A stretch of 64,000 nt of DNA. Source: Lotus japonicus. Its lineage: Eukaryota; Streptophyta; Magnoliopsida; Fabales; Fabaceae. Both the position numbers and the translations under genes were made by a program. How positions within the stretch are numbered: the first letter of the stretch is position 1; every line of letters starts with the position of its first letter. Under the pieces are notes generated by a model. That model was given only the letters and a program-made list of their open reading frames with translations, had not been told where the DNA came from and made no database searches. Shown piece after piece: positions 46,738 through 57,656 of this stretch. The stretch lies in contig NC_080041.1 of NCBI RefSeq assembly GCF_012489685.1, forward strand, positions 101,332,981 through 101,396,980, written 5' to 3'.

Positions 46738-49085
46738 TTACTTATTCCCAAACAGATTATCTTTATCTTTATGCACGATTGATGGCCCACAATCATCATA
46801 TTCTGCCTTTGTAATCCACATCTGCACTCAAAATAACAGTTTTTTGTTTTATTAGCTATCACAAAAATAAATATAACGCAGAATGAAGTGAAGAAGAATG
46901 AAGGAACAAAGCAAACCTGTTGGCAGGAGGAGAGTGACGCCAATACAGAACCACCAATCCAGACCATGTATATCCTCTCAGGTGGTGCTATCACTTTGAT
47001 CTTCATGCCCCTAGGGGCTAATGCAGAAATTTCTTTGGTCAATCTATCAGCAATTCCTGGGAACAAGGTTGATCCTCCTGATAGGACAATATTGCCATAT
47101 AGATGTTTCCTAACCTCTTCATCATCACATTTCCTTATGGATTCATTTATCATTTCATGAATTCCAGTTTTTGCCAAAGGGTCACGCCTTATCATGGATG
47201 GTTGGAATAGGACTTCCGGACATCTGAAACGCTCGCTGCCAACGGTGATGATTTCCTGCCCATCAGGCAACTCGTAGTGCTTCTCCACAGAAGAAGGATT
47301 GTTCTTAGCTTTCTCCATTTCTTGCTCATAGTCAAGCGCAACGTAAGCCAGCTTTTCTTTCATCTCCCTTACAATTTCACGGTCAGCAGCTGAGGAGGTT
47401 AAATTATCATACCCTCGCTCTGTCAAAGCCTCCTTCAAGAAATCCGTGAGGTCACCACCCGCCACGTCGCCACGATGGATGGCTTCTTTGAAGACATAAT
47501 TCTCGTAGATAGGGACAGCGCAGGTGACACCGTGACCCGAGTCCAACACAATTCCTACAAAGAGATGAAAGATAGAGCTTAATTTCTATTTCACAAGTCT
47601 TTTACAAATTAATTCTAACATATAAAGAACATATTATAAATAACATGTACTAAACGTTAGTCCTAAACATATGGTTTCATATTTTAACACGGTCCACTGT
47701 AGAATTGCTCGAAAACTAAAACAAGCCTAGAATTCAATGAAATCATGCACAATCAAAACATTTTTCTCTTAAACTCAAACATGGATACAAGCTTTCGAGA
47801 TGCTCAAAAGGATATATGTTGCCATTCGTCAAATATCAATCTAAAAGCTAGCACCCATCCCAGGTAATTAATGTTACTTTTGCAAAGATAAATAAATCAA
47901 ACCTAAGTTAACAATTCAAGAGTTGATTACCAGTCACACGACCACTTGCAAGTAGTGCAAGATAAGCTCCAATTGATACACACAAAGCTGGGGTATTAAA
48001 AGTTTCAAACATGACTTGGGCCATTTTCTCACGATTAGCCTTGGGTTTAAGAGGAGCATCACTTAGTAGAACTGGATGCTCTTCTGGGGCAACATGAAGC
48101 TCCTCATACAAGGTATGATGCAAAACCCTTTCCATGGCATCCCAATCGGTTACGATTCCCTTTTCCATGGGATACTTGATGTTCAGAGTTCCACACCTAG
48201 ACTGTGCCTCATCACCGACATAATAATCTTTGTTGCCTTGGCCATGCATCACGCCACTGCGACGAGCGCCCAGAATGCTAGGAAACACAGCACGTGGAGC
48301 ATCGTCTCCGGCAAATGCAGCCTGAAAAAAATACATGTATTACCAATCTCATGTATATTCATGGAAAATCTATGTCTTGTTGCATAGTATTCACCATGCA
48401 AGGTAAGAATGTTACACTTACAGGCACACTTACTAAAAGCTAGCATTTGTTGTTGAGAAACAAAAAGGTATTTTTTTTATAGGCCGAAAATTGCATTAAA
48501 AGGGAGTAGAAGGGATACTCCAACCCTTAATACAAATACAAGAAAACAGGGAAAGAAAAACAAACCACAAAAAAAAGATATACAACAAGTACCAGAGTAA
48601 GAAAGAACACACTAAACCCACTGTAAAAGCCTTTCACCTATTGAAAAAACCACCCCTCAAAGTTGGTAAATCTTGCACAAGTAAATGAATTCCACTTGCA
48701 ATCCGTACTAAAATCGTGATATCATCACTCGTGCACCTCAAAACAAAAGTCCACCCTCATAAACACACACGGCATTTGAGCAGAAAGATACCAAACCAGA
48801 AGCACGGCCCCGAGAAAAAACCAAAAAGGTAAATAGTTTAAGATTTTAATGGGAGTGCACTGTGTAAACCATCCTTACACTGTCAACCAATCATGGCAAA
48901 TAGGATATGATTAGTTGACGGTGTAAAAATGGTTTACACCTTCAGAGTGTCCGTGCATCCCCATTAAACTCATAGTTTAAAACAAAAGACTACAAACAAA
49001 AACAAAAACAAAATCCTTTAGGTACCCTAATATTCCGTGATCCAATGTCCAAAACAAGAGGTTGAATAGCCTCGCCGTCTAACAT
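46738..49085 (-). CDS. Divergent actin lacking ATP-hydrolysis residues
   Basis: Four exons: 49026-49085 (20 codons), 47931-48321, 46917-47554 and 46738-46821 (TAA). Phases fit and give 390 residues; ordinary plant actins have 377. The first intron is after codon 20, a position used by plant actins. Actin signatures are plain: [69 protein letters not shown] and APPER..VWIGGS. The nucleotide site is altered (muscle numbers): loop DNGSGLVK is DIGSRNIR, so Gly15 is Arg and Lys18 is Arg; Gln137 is Gly; Asp157 is His; His161 is Cys; Asp154 is kept. There are small insertions after residue 195 and near 290. The usual IVHRKCF end is replaced by [13 protein letters not shown]. No stop or frameshift, so it is probably a functional pseudo-enzyme or a very young pseudogene. 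Confidence 0.88.
48470..48640. repeat. LINE-like tail inside actin-like intron 1
   Basis: A T run followed by ATAGGCCGAAAATTGCATTA and GGGATACTCCAACCCTTAAT; inverted, it would end in an A-rich tail. No coding sequence and no certain target duplication. Confidence 0.35.
48843..48966. mobile_element. MITE in actin-like intron 1
   Basis: The left arm TTAATGGGAGTGCACTGTGT, AAACCATCC, ACACTGTCAACCAATCAT pairs with the inverted right arm TTAATGGGGATGCACGGACA, TGTAAACCATTTTTACACCG and TCAACTAATCAT. This type is very common in legumes. A shorter related phrase is at about 29780-29830. Confidence 0.8.
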
Positions 49086-50009
49086 CCTGTTCTATATGAA
49101 AAATGAGAGCACTGATCGATTTTCAGTTAAAAAGGGAGAAGTGAACATAAAACAGAGTTCAAATTTGATCCCTGTGTATAATAGCCTATTTGCTTATTGG
49201 AAATTAATAGCCATAATAGTCATATCAACTCAATTGATTCTAATATCACCCAGCACAATCAACAGCCCATATTAAGCAATAATCTGATTGAAATGGCAAT
49301 CCTATATATAAATAGTTTTAATTCCATATTTCCTATATTAAGTCGAATTTTTGGTTAGAAGAGGAAAGGTTATTAAGTCGAATTTAATTGCGTATTTATA
49401 TCATTTGACCAGTTTTATAATTTGAAAAATCATAATTAAATAGCATATAATAATTTGAAAATTCATAATTAAATAGCAAATATACACTTCTATATAAATG
49501 TGAAATTAATTAACACTTAATATATATTGATTGCCAATTTGCCATTAACTCACCATTTGTAATGGTTTCGTCTTAGAAATGAAAACTGTTCCAAAAAAAT
49601 TAGAGATGAAAAGCTACAGGACTTTAGCAGCACTAATTAAAAAATGAATCTGGTGAAAATTACCTTGGAATACTTGTATACCTTTTTTTTTTTCTCCAAT
49701 TACAATATACCACCTAGGGTAGTGGTAGACCGTAGACGTCCTTAGATAAAGTCCACGTTTATTGCAAGGATAGTCTTTAGGCCATAAACTCGTAAAAAAA
49801 TTAGATAAAAAATGTATTTTGAAAAGTATCACTGATAGAATTATTTAAATAATAATAAAATCAAATAAAAATATAAAAACACATGTTTTGAAATTTTTAT
49901 TTGAAAAAATCTCAAAAAAAAAATGTAGTAATTGATAGAAAATTATTTTAATGATAAAAAGTATCTCATTATATGTGATATTAAGGGAACAAATTGGCGT
50001 ATTTTCAAA
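49086..50009. other. Region upstream of the actin-like gene
   Basis: Should hold the promoter and 5' UTR of the actin-like gene. It is AT-rich, and I cannot point to a specific TATA box or transcription start. One duplicated phrase (AATTCATAATTAAATAGCA, about 49427 and 49457) is visible. Confidence 0.45.
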
Positions 50010-50040
50010 CACTACCAGAAATTCGTTGATTAGAGTGGGC
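50010..50040 (+). mobile_element. Orphan CACTA terminus
   Basis: CACTACCAGAAATTCGTTGA matches the inverted right end of the element at 36.9-40.1 kb for its first 16 bases. No matching GTAGTG end with motif arrays was found to the right. CACTACGAGAATTT at 51832 may be another terminus in the same orientation. Confidence 0.45.
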
Positions 50041-51831
50041 CAAAAGCAAACGCTAAATCTGGTGTTTTCCTTATATATGTGTTCGGATCCACTTCATGCG
50101 TTTTGACAAAATGATGCCTCTCATGTTCTTAAACAGGGAAAAAAAGAGTGTATGACTCCATAAATAGAAATCAGAACATAATTGGCAACAAACAAGTCTC
50201 ATTGTTGTTTGTTGCCAATTATGTTGAGTTCAAAAAAAAAAAAAGTCCCATTGTTCCTGGTATGATTTCAGCATGAAAGAGACAGCTATAAGAAAACAGT
50301 AATATGCCATCTAATCGCTTCTCCTTTCTATTTCTCGTGTAGCTGAAATAGCTATCCACAGTTTAAGGAAATGCAGGTGTTTTAAAACAAAAGACAACAT
50401 ATAATATGATTGGTAAAGGTGGTAGATAATCTAAGGATGTTCATTGGTTTGTTTAGGTTGATTTTCAAACTATCCACCAACCAAACTATGAAACTAATGT
50501 ACTCAGTTGAGCTAATGAATAACAGAACTAAGCCATTCATAACATGAAACTGAAGCACAAGTTTTCTAGAACTCATATAATAGCATGTTCTCAAGATATT
50601 CATACAAGCTTATTCATGTAAAGATGTTTCAGGCGGCCTCATCTTTCCCAAACTATCAATTCAGACATAAAGAGATTGAAATTTAATTTCACGGCAAAGT
50701 ACAAGATTGAAAGAGAATGCCATTACTATTTCCACTGCGTAGCACGCTAGCAGAAAATAACAAAGTAGGATCATAGGATAACCATCAAGATCACCAAGCA
50801 GTGCATTCAAGATAACATGTTATAAGAATCACTAGGATTTTTTCTTAAAAAACAAATCAGCATTAATGTCATACCAGTTTTTTTTCGCCACTGCACACCA
50901 ATCACAGTCCATAGGAAACTCCATAAGCCACTTGAAACGTATCAATGGAAAGAGATATCTGCATTGGAGCTTAAGTGAATCATCCTACATTTCAATTGGC
51001 TAAAAGTTAAGAATATGGCAAACTGGCAAACGGATGCGTTCAAAGGTAAAAAATAATTGGATGGTAAAGCTTATGAGTTAGGACTTAGGACATCACTAAC
51101 AGTGATCAGTGTACAATAAAAGTAGGATAAACAGAGGAATTTTCTTATACCCTTAATTGAATTACAACTTCAGTGGATGAAAAAGCAGTGTACAATAATT
51201 TTCAGTGATAAGTGTAAAATAATTTTACTGTCCCTGCCTACTTTTTTCTGTTGATAATTTGTTGAGTTATGAAAAAGCACCTCAATAAATCCTCTTCCAT
51301 TTGTCACAGTTCCTTGGAGTATTGATCCATTGACTCATGAGCATCTTCATATACCAGATATTAGTTCCCTTCTAAAGCACACATTAACCTGAACACATGT
51401 GAAAGGGTCATGTAACACACTGGCACAACAAAAGTACATACATATAGCTAAAAAAATCAAAAAACTTGAATCAAAGTCACATTTCTAAGAACAGATGAGA
51501 GAAATTTCTCAACCTTCACAGTTCTTCACCCTGAAGAATCAGCCTCTGTAATCAATCATGATAGTCTCTATATTTTCTGGTGACCCACGGTGGCTTCCGT
51601 CACCGGAGGTACCAAACAACCATAAGACCCAAACCCCCAACTCAGCACAACCATCTCACACAGAACCATCAACCCAGCCACCACATCACCTGAAAATTGC
51701 GGCCACCGTCGTGGCTTCACCTTGAAACCCCCTGCTACCTTCCCCGGCCAAAATCGCAGTAACCACCGTGCCTTTCAATCCCTCCGTGTCATTCCCCTCG
51801 TTCTCGTTCTCTCCCTCTCGCGATTTCTCAC
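50041..51831. other. Intergenic, no gene seen
   Basis: AT-rich except for 51590-51830, which is C-rich, with many CCACC and CACCGT units and no open frame of note. It could be a captured or decayed gene end, but nothing recognisable is present. Confidence 0.4.
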
Positions 51832-51989
51832 CACTACGAGAATTTAATGCTGTGTTTGTTTTGAAAAGAAAATGAGAGGATAGAAAAGAGGAAGGAAAGA
51901 AGAAAAAAAAGAGAGGAAGGCTAGATAATTTTTTATGTTGTTTGGTACGAGAGAATGTAAAAGAAAAAGTAAGCGCGAAAAAAGATGTA

Positions 51990-52132
51990 TATTTGTGGGT
52001 TGTCTAAATGACTCATGTGAGTTACTAACTCTCAACTCAATAGATTAATATGATTTTTTTAAATAAGTCAATAAATAAAATATAAACTATAACTCACTTA
52101 TCTTCAATATGATTGAATGATGAGTGCAATTT
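51990..52132. mobile_element. Decayed MITE, relative of 40633-40820
   Basis: GGGTTGTCTAAATGACTCAT at the left, then AATAAATAAAATATA in the centre and AACTCACTTATCTTCAATAT with GATTGAATGATGAGT at the right match the better copy. The right terminus is lost. Confidence 0.65.
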
Positions 52133-52234
52133 ATCTTCCAATGTACCAAAAAAAAATTAAGATATAAAATAAGGGTATTTTGGACACATCACTTAAAACA
52201 CTCACTCTCTCATGTCTTTTGTCCAAAGTATGAG

Positions 52235-52360
52235 TGGTTATATTCTTGTTACATCGGAAAGATAAATTGCACACGTCAGGAATCGATCATTGGACCTCCC
52301 CTACCCAACTCATATGTCTCTCAGCTCCTACCACTAGAGCTATCCTACGGTTATTTTCTA
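52235..52360 (-). mobile_element. SINE-like element
   Basis: On the minus strand, TAGCTCTAGTGGTAGGAGC resembles an A box and ATCGATTCCTG a weak B box. The layout is like the better copy at 55214-55345. Confidence 0.4.
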
Positions 52361-52881
52361 TGTGGGTTCTACTAATTCTTTTCCTTCATTTCAGTTGTTT
52401 CAATCAAACCATAAGGAGGAAAAGTTATTAAAATTGGATTAGGATCCCCTCATATGTCATCATGTGGAGCTATTGTGTTTATCTATCTCTTCGTATGTAT
52501 TAAATATGTGATTTTTTTTGAACATTTATCAAGAGACCAAGACACAATGTTCCACTTGACATTGTCATGTCACATGAGATGACCCACATCCATTGAAACT
52601 TGTGTTTTCCTTTTACCTTCACTTTGTCTGTCTTATTTCTCTCATTCCAAAGAGGTCATAGAGCATATACGTTGAACATTTTTCAGTTTAGCGTCACTAA
52701 AATCATGGCCGACGTTAGTTAACGTTTAGGAAACTGACACTACCATCATGGTTGATGCTAATAGTTGATGAGCCGAGCTGATATTAATACTTAGTGGACT
52801 AAATTTAGATTTTAACTCTTTGAAACACAATGCAAGAACCCATGCCTTCCAATTGGGTTTGAAGTTGGCATTCTTCTTCTC
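52361..52881. other. Intergenic with CACTA-like motifs
   Basis: TTAGCGTCACTAAAATCATG, GACGTTAGTTAACGT and CTGACACTACCATCATGG resemble the sub-terminal arrays of CACTA elements, but too few are left to define an end. Confidence 0.35.
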
Positions 52882-54234
52882 CTAAACTTGAAGAAAGACA
52901 ATGATATGATTCACCTTGTCCTTGGAAATAGAGAGATCCTCAACCAAAAGGTCCTTTCGCTTCTTTAGTTTGGTAACTTCCTGAGCCAATGAACCATTTT
53001 CTTTTTCTAGCTGAGGGAGGGAAGGAGTTCGAGATCGGAGGACTTCGACTTCCCGAGTGAGCTTCTGGTTTTCATCCTCCAAATGGTTCAGTCGGAGGTT
53101 CGGCTCTTTAGCCCGCTCAAAAAGTTGACGCTCGAAGGCTAGGAAGAACTCATTCTTGAAGAGGTATGGAAAATCCTTAAAGAATAAAGATCCTTGGATT
53201 ATGGAATCCACGACAACAAAGGGTCCAGAACCCACATGAGTCTTAAGTTGTGGGTTGCAGAAGATCAAGCTCTCCATGACATTCAGGTGGGAGACGTTTT
53301 GATGGAGCCAAGAGTTCTACTTCTCTATCACCCTTGGGGTGATTTTATCCATCTTGCAAGCGAGCTTGGAAGGGATGGAAGAAGAGTCCAAACTTCTCTT
53401 TGAGCCAGCTAATGCAGAAGAAGAGGTTAACAACTCAACCCCAATGACGAAGAGCTCGACAAGGCCGGTTTGTTTTTCAACGACTTTGTCCTTAAGAGGA
53501 GCGGTCCTTGGAGGATTGGTTAAAACTGTGGGTGAATTGGCTTCGCCCTCATCTTGATGGTCATCCTTGTTTCCTCCCAAGGTTTGGGGAGGGTTAGAGT
53601 TATCCCTGTCACCTTCTCCAACTTGGGGGAAGAGCCAGCATTGACATTAGAATTAGTGGCGACATAGTTACCTTTCTCAACCCGTATGGCAGCATCATGA
53701 TTTCCTCCTCTGCTTCCTATCAATACATTGGGAGTAGAGGTGAAATCGTTCCCTTTTTCGTCGTCTGAAAGGACTATGTTTTTGGCTAGTTCATTGGTAG
53801 ACTTTAGGAGACCGAAGAACTTCACACCATTACCCATAATGTCAAGTTCACGAGGAATCTAGAAGATAATGGGTAAAAGGGGTTGAAATGTTCTATCATG
53901 CGAGACCTAGAAATACGAAGAAGAGACGTTTGGGGTAAAGGCGCAATATATTGACCCCGTTGTTTGAAAATTCTTTACTATAAACAACGACGTTTTGCCA
54001 AAAAAAATACACCAGTTGGGAAAGAAGGTGATGCTTCAATTCTATGTCCATTTCTTGATCGATACTTTTTATCACTCGGTCAACCAAGAAGTTGAACGAC
54101 CTTTTACACGAACAAAAGCAGTATTGGCTGCACCTTGAGCATTTAATAGGAAATGCCCAAAAAAGAGACCTCGGGCATCCCATAAGGATCTTAGCAAAGG
54201 TCAAAAGTTTGACATGTCGACAACGACCCGCCAA
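52882..54234 (-). pseudogene. Decayed gypsy-type/Gag-like retroelement ORF region
   Basis: Four minus-strand ORFs in different frames follow one another: 112 codons (53896-54234), 105 (53520-53837), 87 (53317-53580) and 131 (52882-53277). The last holds a clear coiled coil (LNHLEDENQKLTREVEVLRS, LPQLEKENGSLAQEVTKLKK) after KNEFFLAFERQLFERAKE. Plant proteins annotated as putative gypsy-type transposon have a globular N-terminal part, a charged linker and such a coiled coil, so I place it there. I see no protease, integrase or reverse transcriptase. Confidence 0.45.
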
Positions 54235-54235
54235 G

Positions 54236-54690
54236 CTAGGAGGCTCTTGTTATGGTCAGCTCTAACAAGTAACAACCATACGACCTGTCGACAATGCAAC
54301 TGACTCGCTTGGTTATGCTGTTAAGCATACACCATGCAGTAAGCCAAAATGACACGGTCCAAGAATAGACCACCCTTGCATGACTGGTAAAGTGTTTGAT
54401 CGTCCTGGCAAAGGGCCGAGACAAACACTTAAGTACAACAACATTAAAGCAAACAATGCGCTCGGAAGCTCCACTTAAAGAACTTCTCACTTACTTGCAG
54501 ACACACGAAACATACACATTAGACCTATCAATACAATTTCTACTGTTCACTTACGTAACATGCTATTCATTCTTAGCATTTTTTGAGTTCTTATTATACT
54601 CATGGATTCTCTATTTTCTCTCTTACTAACTTAGCGTCAGAGTGTCTTTTACAAGTACCCCCTCTTTTTGAAGCAAGCGCCACCACCATC
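54236..54690 (+). repeat. Possible gypsy LTR end
   Basis: TTAGCGTCAGAGTGTCTTTT and ACAAGTACCCCCTCTTTTTG resemble the R/U5 part of plant gypsy LTRs, and it lies next to the retroelement remnant. No second copy is in the window, so this rests on wording alone. Confidence 0.35.
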
Positions 54691-55213
54691 TCAGGTCAAG
54701 CCACGACTGAGCTCCGTAATCAAGCACGACAAGTGTAGCAATCCGAATTCGGGGGATAACAACTGAAAACGAAACAAAGCCTCTAAATTCTTACGAACAA
54801 CAGTGAACAAGACTAACACTTTGAGCAGTTTTTTTTTTTAAATTTAACCAGCAACTCCAACTTTTGCAATTATTTGGTTCTAGGGAAGTTGTGATCTTAA
54901 AAGTCTTCAAAGAAGCTTACATTGTGGCTTCAACCACACCAAGATGAGTCAAGCCACCAACACTAAAACCATGGCAAATAGGGCGCTTTCAAAATAAAAC
55001 TTTAACCAACAACCATAGAAAACAGAGGGGAAGAGGAGGATGATGGTGACAGTGGAGGAGTTGGCCGCGTCGGAGGTGACAACAATGGGTGCGGCGGTAG
55101 ACCAACGTTGTATGGAAAGCAACCAAGGATGAAGGCAGTGGCAATAGGGCGGAGCATAGACACACAAAAGGGTGAAAAAACTAAACTAAAAAATAAAAAA
55201 TCCACTTATTAGG
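54691..55213. other. Intergenic, no gene seen
   Basis: Mixed composition with two overlapping 67- and 72-codon minus-strand ORFs around 55000-55200 that lack motifs. Confidence 0.4.
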
Positions 55214-55345
55214 TTTTTTTGAGAGACAAATGTTAGTTGTTAGTAATGTTAGTAAATTAGTCATCCGTTCGAACCCTGAACCTTTCACCCTTATATCCCT
55301 AGCTCTTACCACTTGAGTTATCATTCGAGATAACAAATTCACCTA
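55214..55345 (-). mobile_element. tRNA-derived SINE
   Basis: On the minus strand, TAACTCAAGTGGTAAGAGC (A box, 55302-55320) is followed by GGGTTCGAAC (B box, 55267-55276). The left edge is a run of T (A tail) near 55214. It is not a tRNA gene, because there is no acceptor stem or anticodon arm. Confidence 0.65.
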
Positions 55346-56343
55346 TTATGGAGAGAAACTTAATGAAGAGTATGATACCCCGCTCCTCTTATACATAATA
55401 GTTCATGAATAATAGCGATGGGCCACACAGTCACACACTCTCTTGAAGCCAACCTTTTAATAGCCTAACGGGACACCCTGAAAATGATTGATTCCATTGT
55501 TTGTTCCTTCACGAATATAATTGGCTCACAAAACGTTCCAAAAGTGGAGCACTATTCTATTGCTCAAGATTCATGAGTTGTCCCATTCCCAAGCATGAAA
55601 AAATTGGTAAATATATACTGCAGGAAAAATAATATCTTAATTTTGCAGAAAAAAGATACTTTAATGAGAGTAACGTGGCATATCTTGAATGAATGATAGT
55701 GCTGCTGCCCCTAAGTCCTAAATCACCTTAGACCAAAATATATAAATCAATAAGAGAAGGTCGTACAACAAGGTAAGCAATCGAAATGTGCATATTAGTT
55801 AATTAATTAAATAATTTATCACAGATGATTTTCATTTAGCTATTGTGTTCTTTTAATTATATATTTCAGGAGAAAAGAACATTATCTTCTCTCAAATAAT
55901 TCAGGGTGCATAATGAAAGTCAAACAATTAAGAGGAAGTAGATGATATTGTAACGTGTAACTAGCAAGTGCTCTTTCAAAATAAATAATAATAATGGGTT
56001 TTGCTAACTATCTTTAAACGTAGTCAGTTGTGGACTAGTTTTTATTTTGTTTTATTAATAATTTTTAAGTATTTAAATATTTTTCATGCGATATAAAATT
56101 ATATTCTGAAATTTTTTAATAGAATTTAATAATAGCGCACCGAAAGAGCAAAAAAAATTTACAAAAACATTTAATTTTTGCTACATCATAAACAATTTTA
56201 AATTAAAAAAATAAGCATGTTAGTGTTACAATTGAATGTATATTACAATATGGGTGGACATAAATTTTTTTAATACTATACCTTTTATTTATAATAGGAT
56301 AATATTTTTATTAAACATACTATTTAATAAATATTGTAACTAT
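55346..56343. other. Intergenic AT-rich DNA
   Basis: No ORF of note, no recognisable repeat ends. I see nothing else. Confidence 0.45.
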
Positions 56344-56583
56344 GACCCTGTTAAGTGCATACAACATAAGCGCTTATTCATAGATATTTTTAAATATTTA
56401 TTGAAATAAATTGAAAATAAGTATAAACTCTTTTTCATAAGCTATCATGAGTACTTGAGTAGCTTATGAAAATAAGTTCAAAACAACTTATGGTAGGTCA
56501 TAATCAATTTGAATAAGCTCTCACAAACACTTCACAAGCGCTTATACTATCAGATAAGCTCAAATAAGCTCTTCCAAAGGGGC
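56344..56583. mobile_element. MITE, AGCTTAT-rich family, copy 2 (inverted)
   Basis: Inverted relative to 26009-26260. Its right edge, read inverted, is CCCCTTTGGAAGAGCTTATT then TGAGCTTATCTGATA, shared with copy 1. It also shares TACCATAAGYTGTTTTGA, CATGATAGCTTATGAAAAAG and AATAAGCGCTTATG. Confidence 0.8.
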
Positions 56584-57656
56584 ATTGCACCTTTTTATAA
56601 GTACTATTTTTTCAATTTTTAACTTTTCTCTTGTATAAAATTAAAAAAGTGCTAGTAACACTCTTTGAAACTCTCATTCTTACAATCATTTTGATTGGTT
56701 AAAACTCATTTAGGATCCATTATATCATATGGGTCTCACTTACAATTTCTGTAAGAATTCTAAATAGAGGACGTTACTAATATTTTCCATGAAATTATTT
56801 CTATAAGAAAAATTATTAGTAGACATTCTCATAATACAAATATCTAAGACATCTAGAGTGAGAAAGAAATAAAAGAACAAAGAAGTAATGAGTGTGATGT
56901 GATGAAAAGAAATAAACAGAGATAAAAATGAAGTATCTATTGTGTGTCAATAATTATTTGTATTTCTAACTATCATTTGTTGTTGGAAAATGATTATTTC
57001 ACGTGAATCCACCTTCACCTACGCCTAATAGAGATAGAAAGGAAAAAAAAAAGATATAATAGGTGATGCTATAGAATAAAATGAAAGGGGATAGAAAGAA
57101 AAAATAAATGAAAATGAAATGAAAGAAAATAAAGTGTAAATATATTCTTGTTAGTCTTTCTATAATTTTCTACTTATTTTTTCTTAATTTCAAGGACTAG
57201 TAATAATATTTGTCAAATGCTATAGGAAATGGTTGTCCCTTTCTCTCTCCTGACCGCCCCTGCCCAATTGCCTCCTTTCACATTTGAAGCCTGCCCCGCC
57301 GGCCCGGTTTGAAAAACTTTCTCTTTCACATGCAATCTTCCACTTCCTCTCTCATCTCCCTACATCCCCTATGGACTGAATTTCAGAACTTCTGTTGGCT
57401 TTAGTCATCTACCTTTGTACTTGTACTTGTGTTGATCCTTTTGTTATCATTTAATACTATGGCCTTGTTTATTAATTTCCATTCATTATGATGATGATGA
57501 TGATGATGATGGTGTTTATGAGTTTCAAACTCAAAGTCTTCAGTTATTGGAATTAAGGTTTTGGAGTAGCAGTTTTTTTTTCTTTTCTCCCTCTGAAGTT
57601 TGAAACTTGTTGGGACTTTTTGAACATGGAAATTTCTTGGTAAGAATTTGAGGAAG
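56584..57656 (+). promoter_or_regulatory. Upstream region and leader of the PBL kinase
   Basis: Two parts. 56584-57230 is AT-rich and includes GTGAGAAAGAAATAAAAGAA and GTGATGTGATGAAAAGAAAT phrases that recur in changed form at 62740-62830 and, inverted, at 63700-63810. From 57230 the sequence becomes pyrimidine-rich (CTTTCTCTCTCC, CTTCCACTTCCTCTCTCATC), as plant 5' leaders often are, followed by an ATG-rich (GAT)n run at about 57490-57510. I cannot mark a TATA box with confidence. Confidence 0.5.
57626..57643 (+). promoter_or_regulatory. Five-codon upstream ORF before the PBL start
   Basis: ATG GAA ATT TCT TGG TAA ends 13 bases before the chosen kinase start at 57657. If the leader is transcribed as expected it could lower translation of the kinase. 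Confidence 0.5.
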
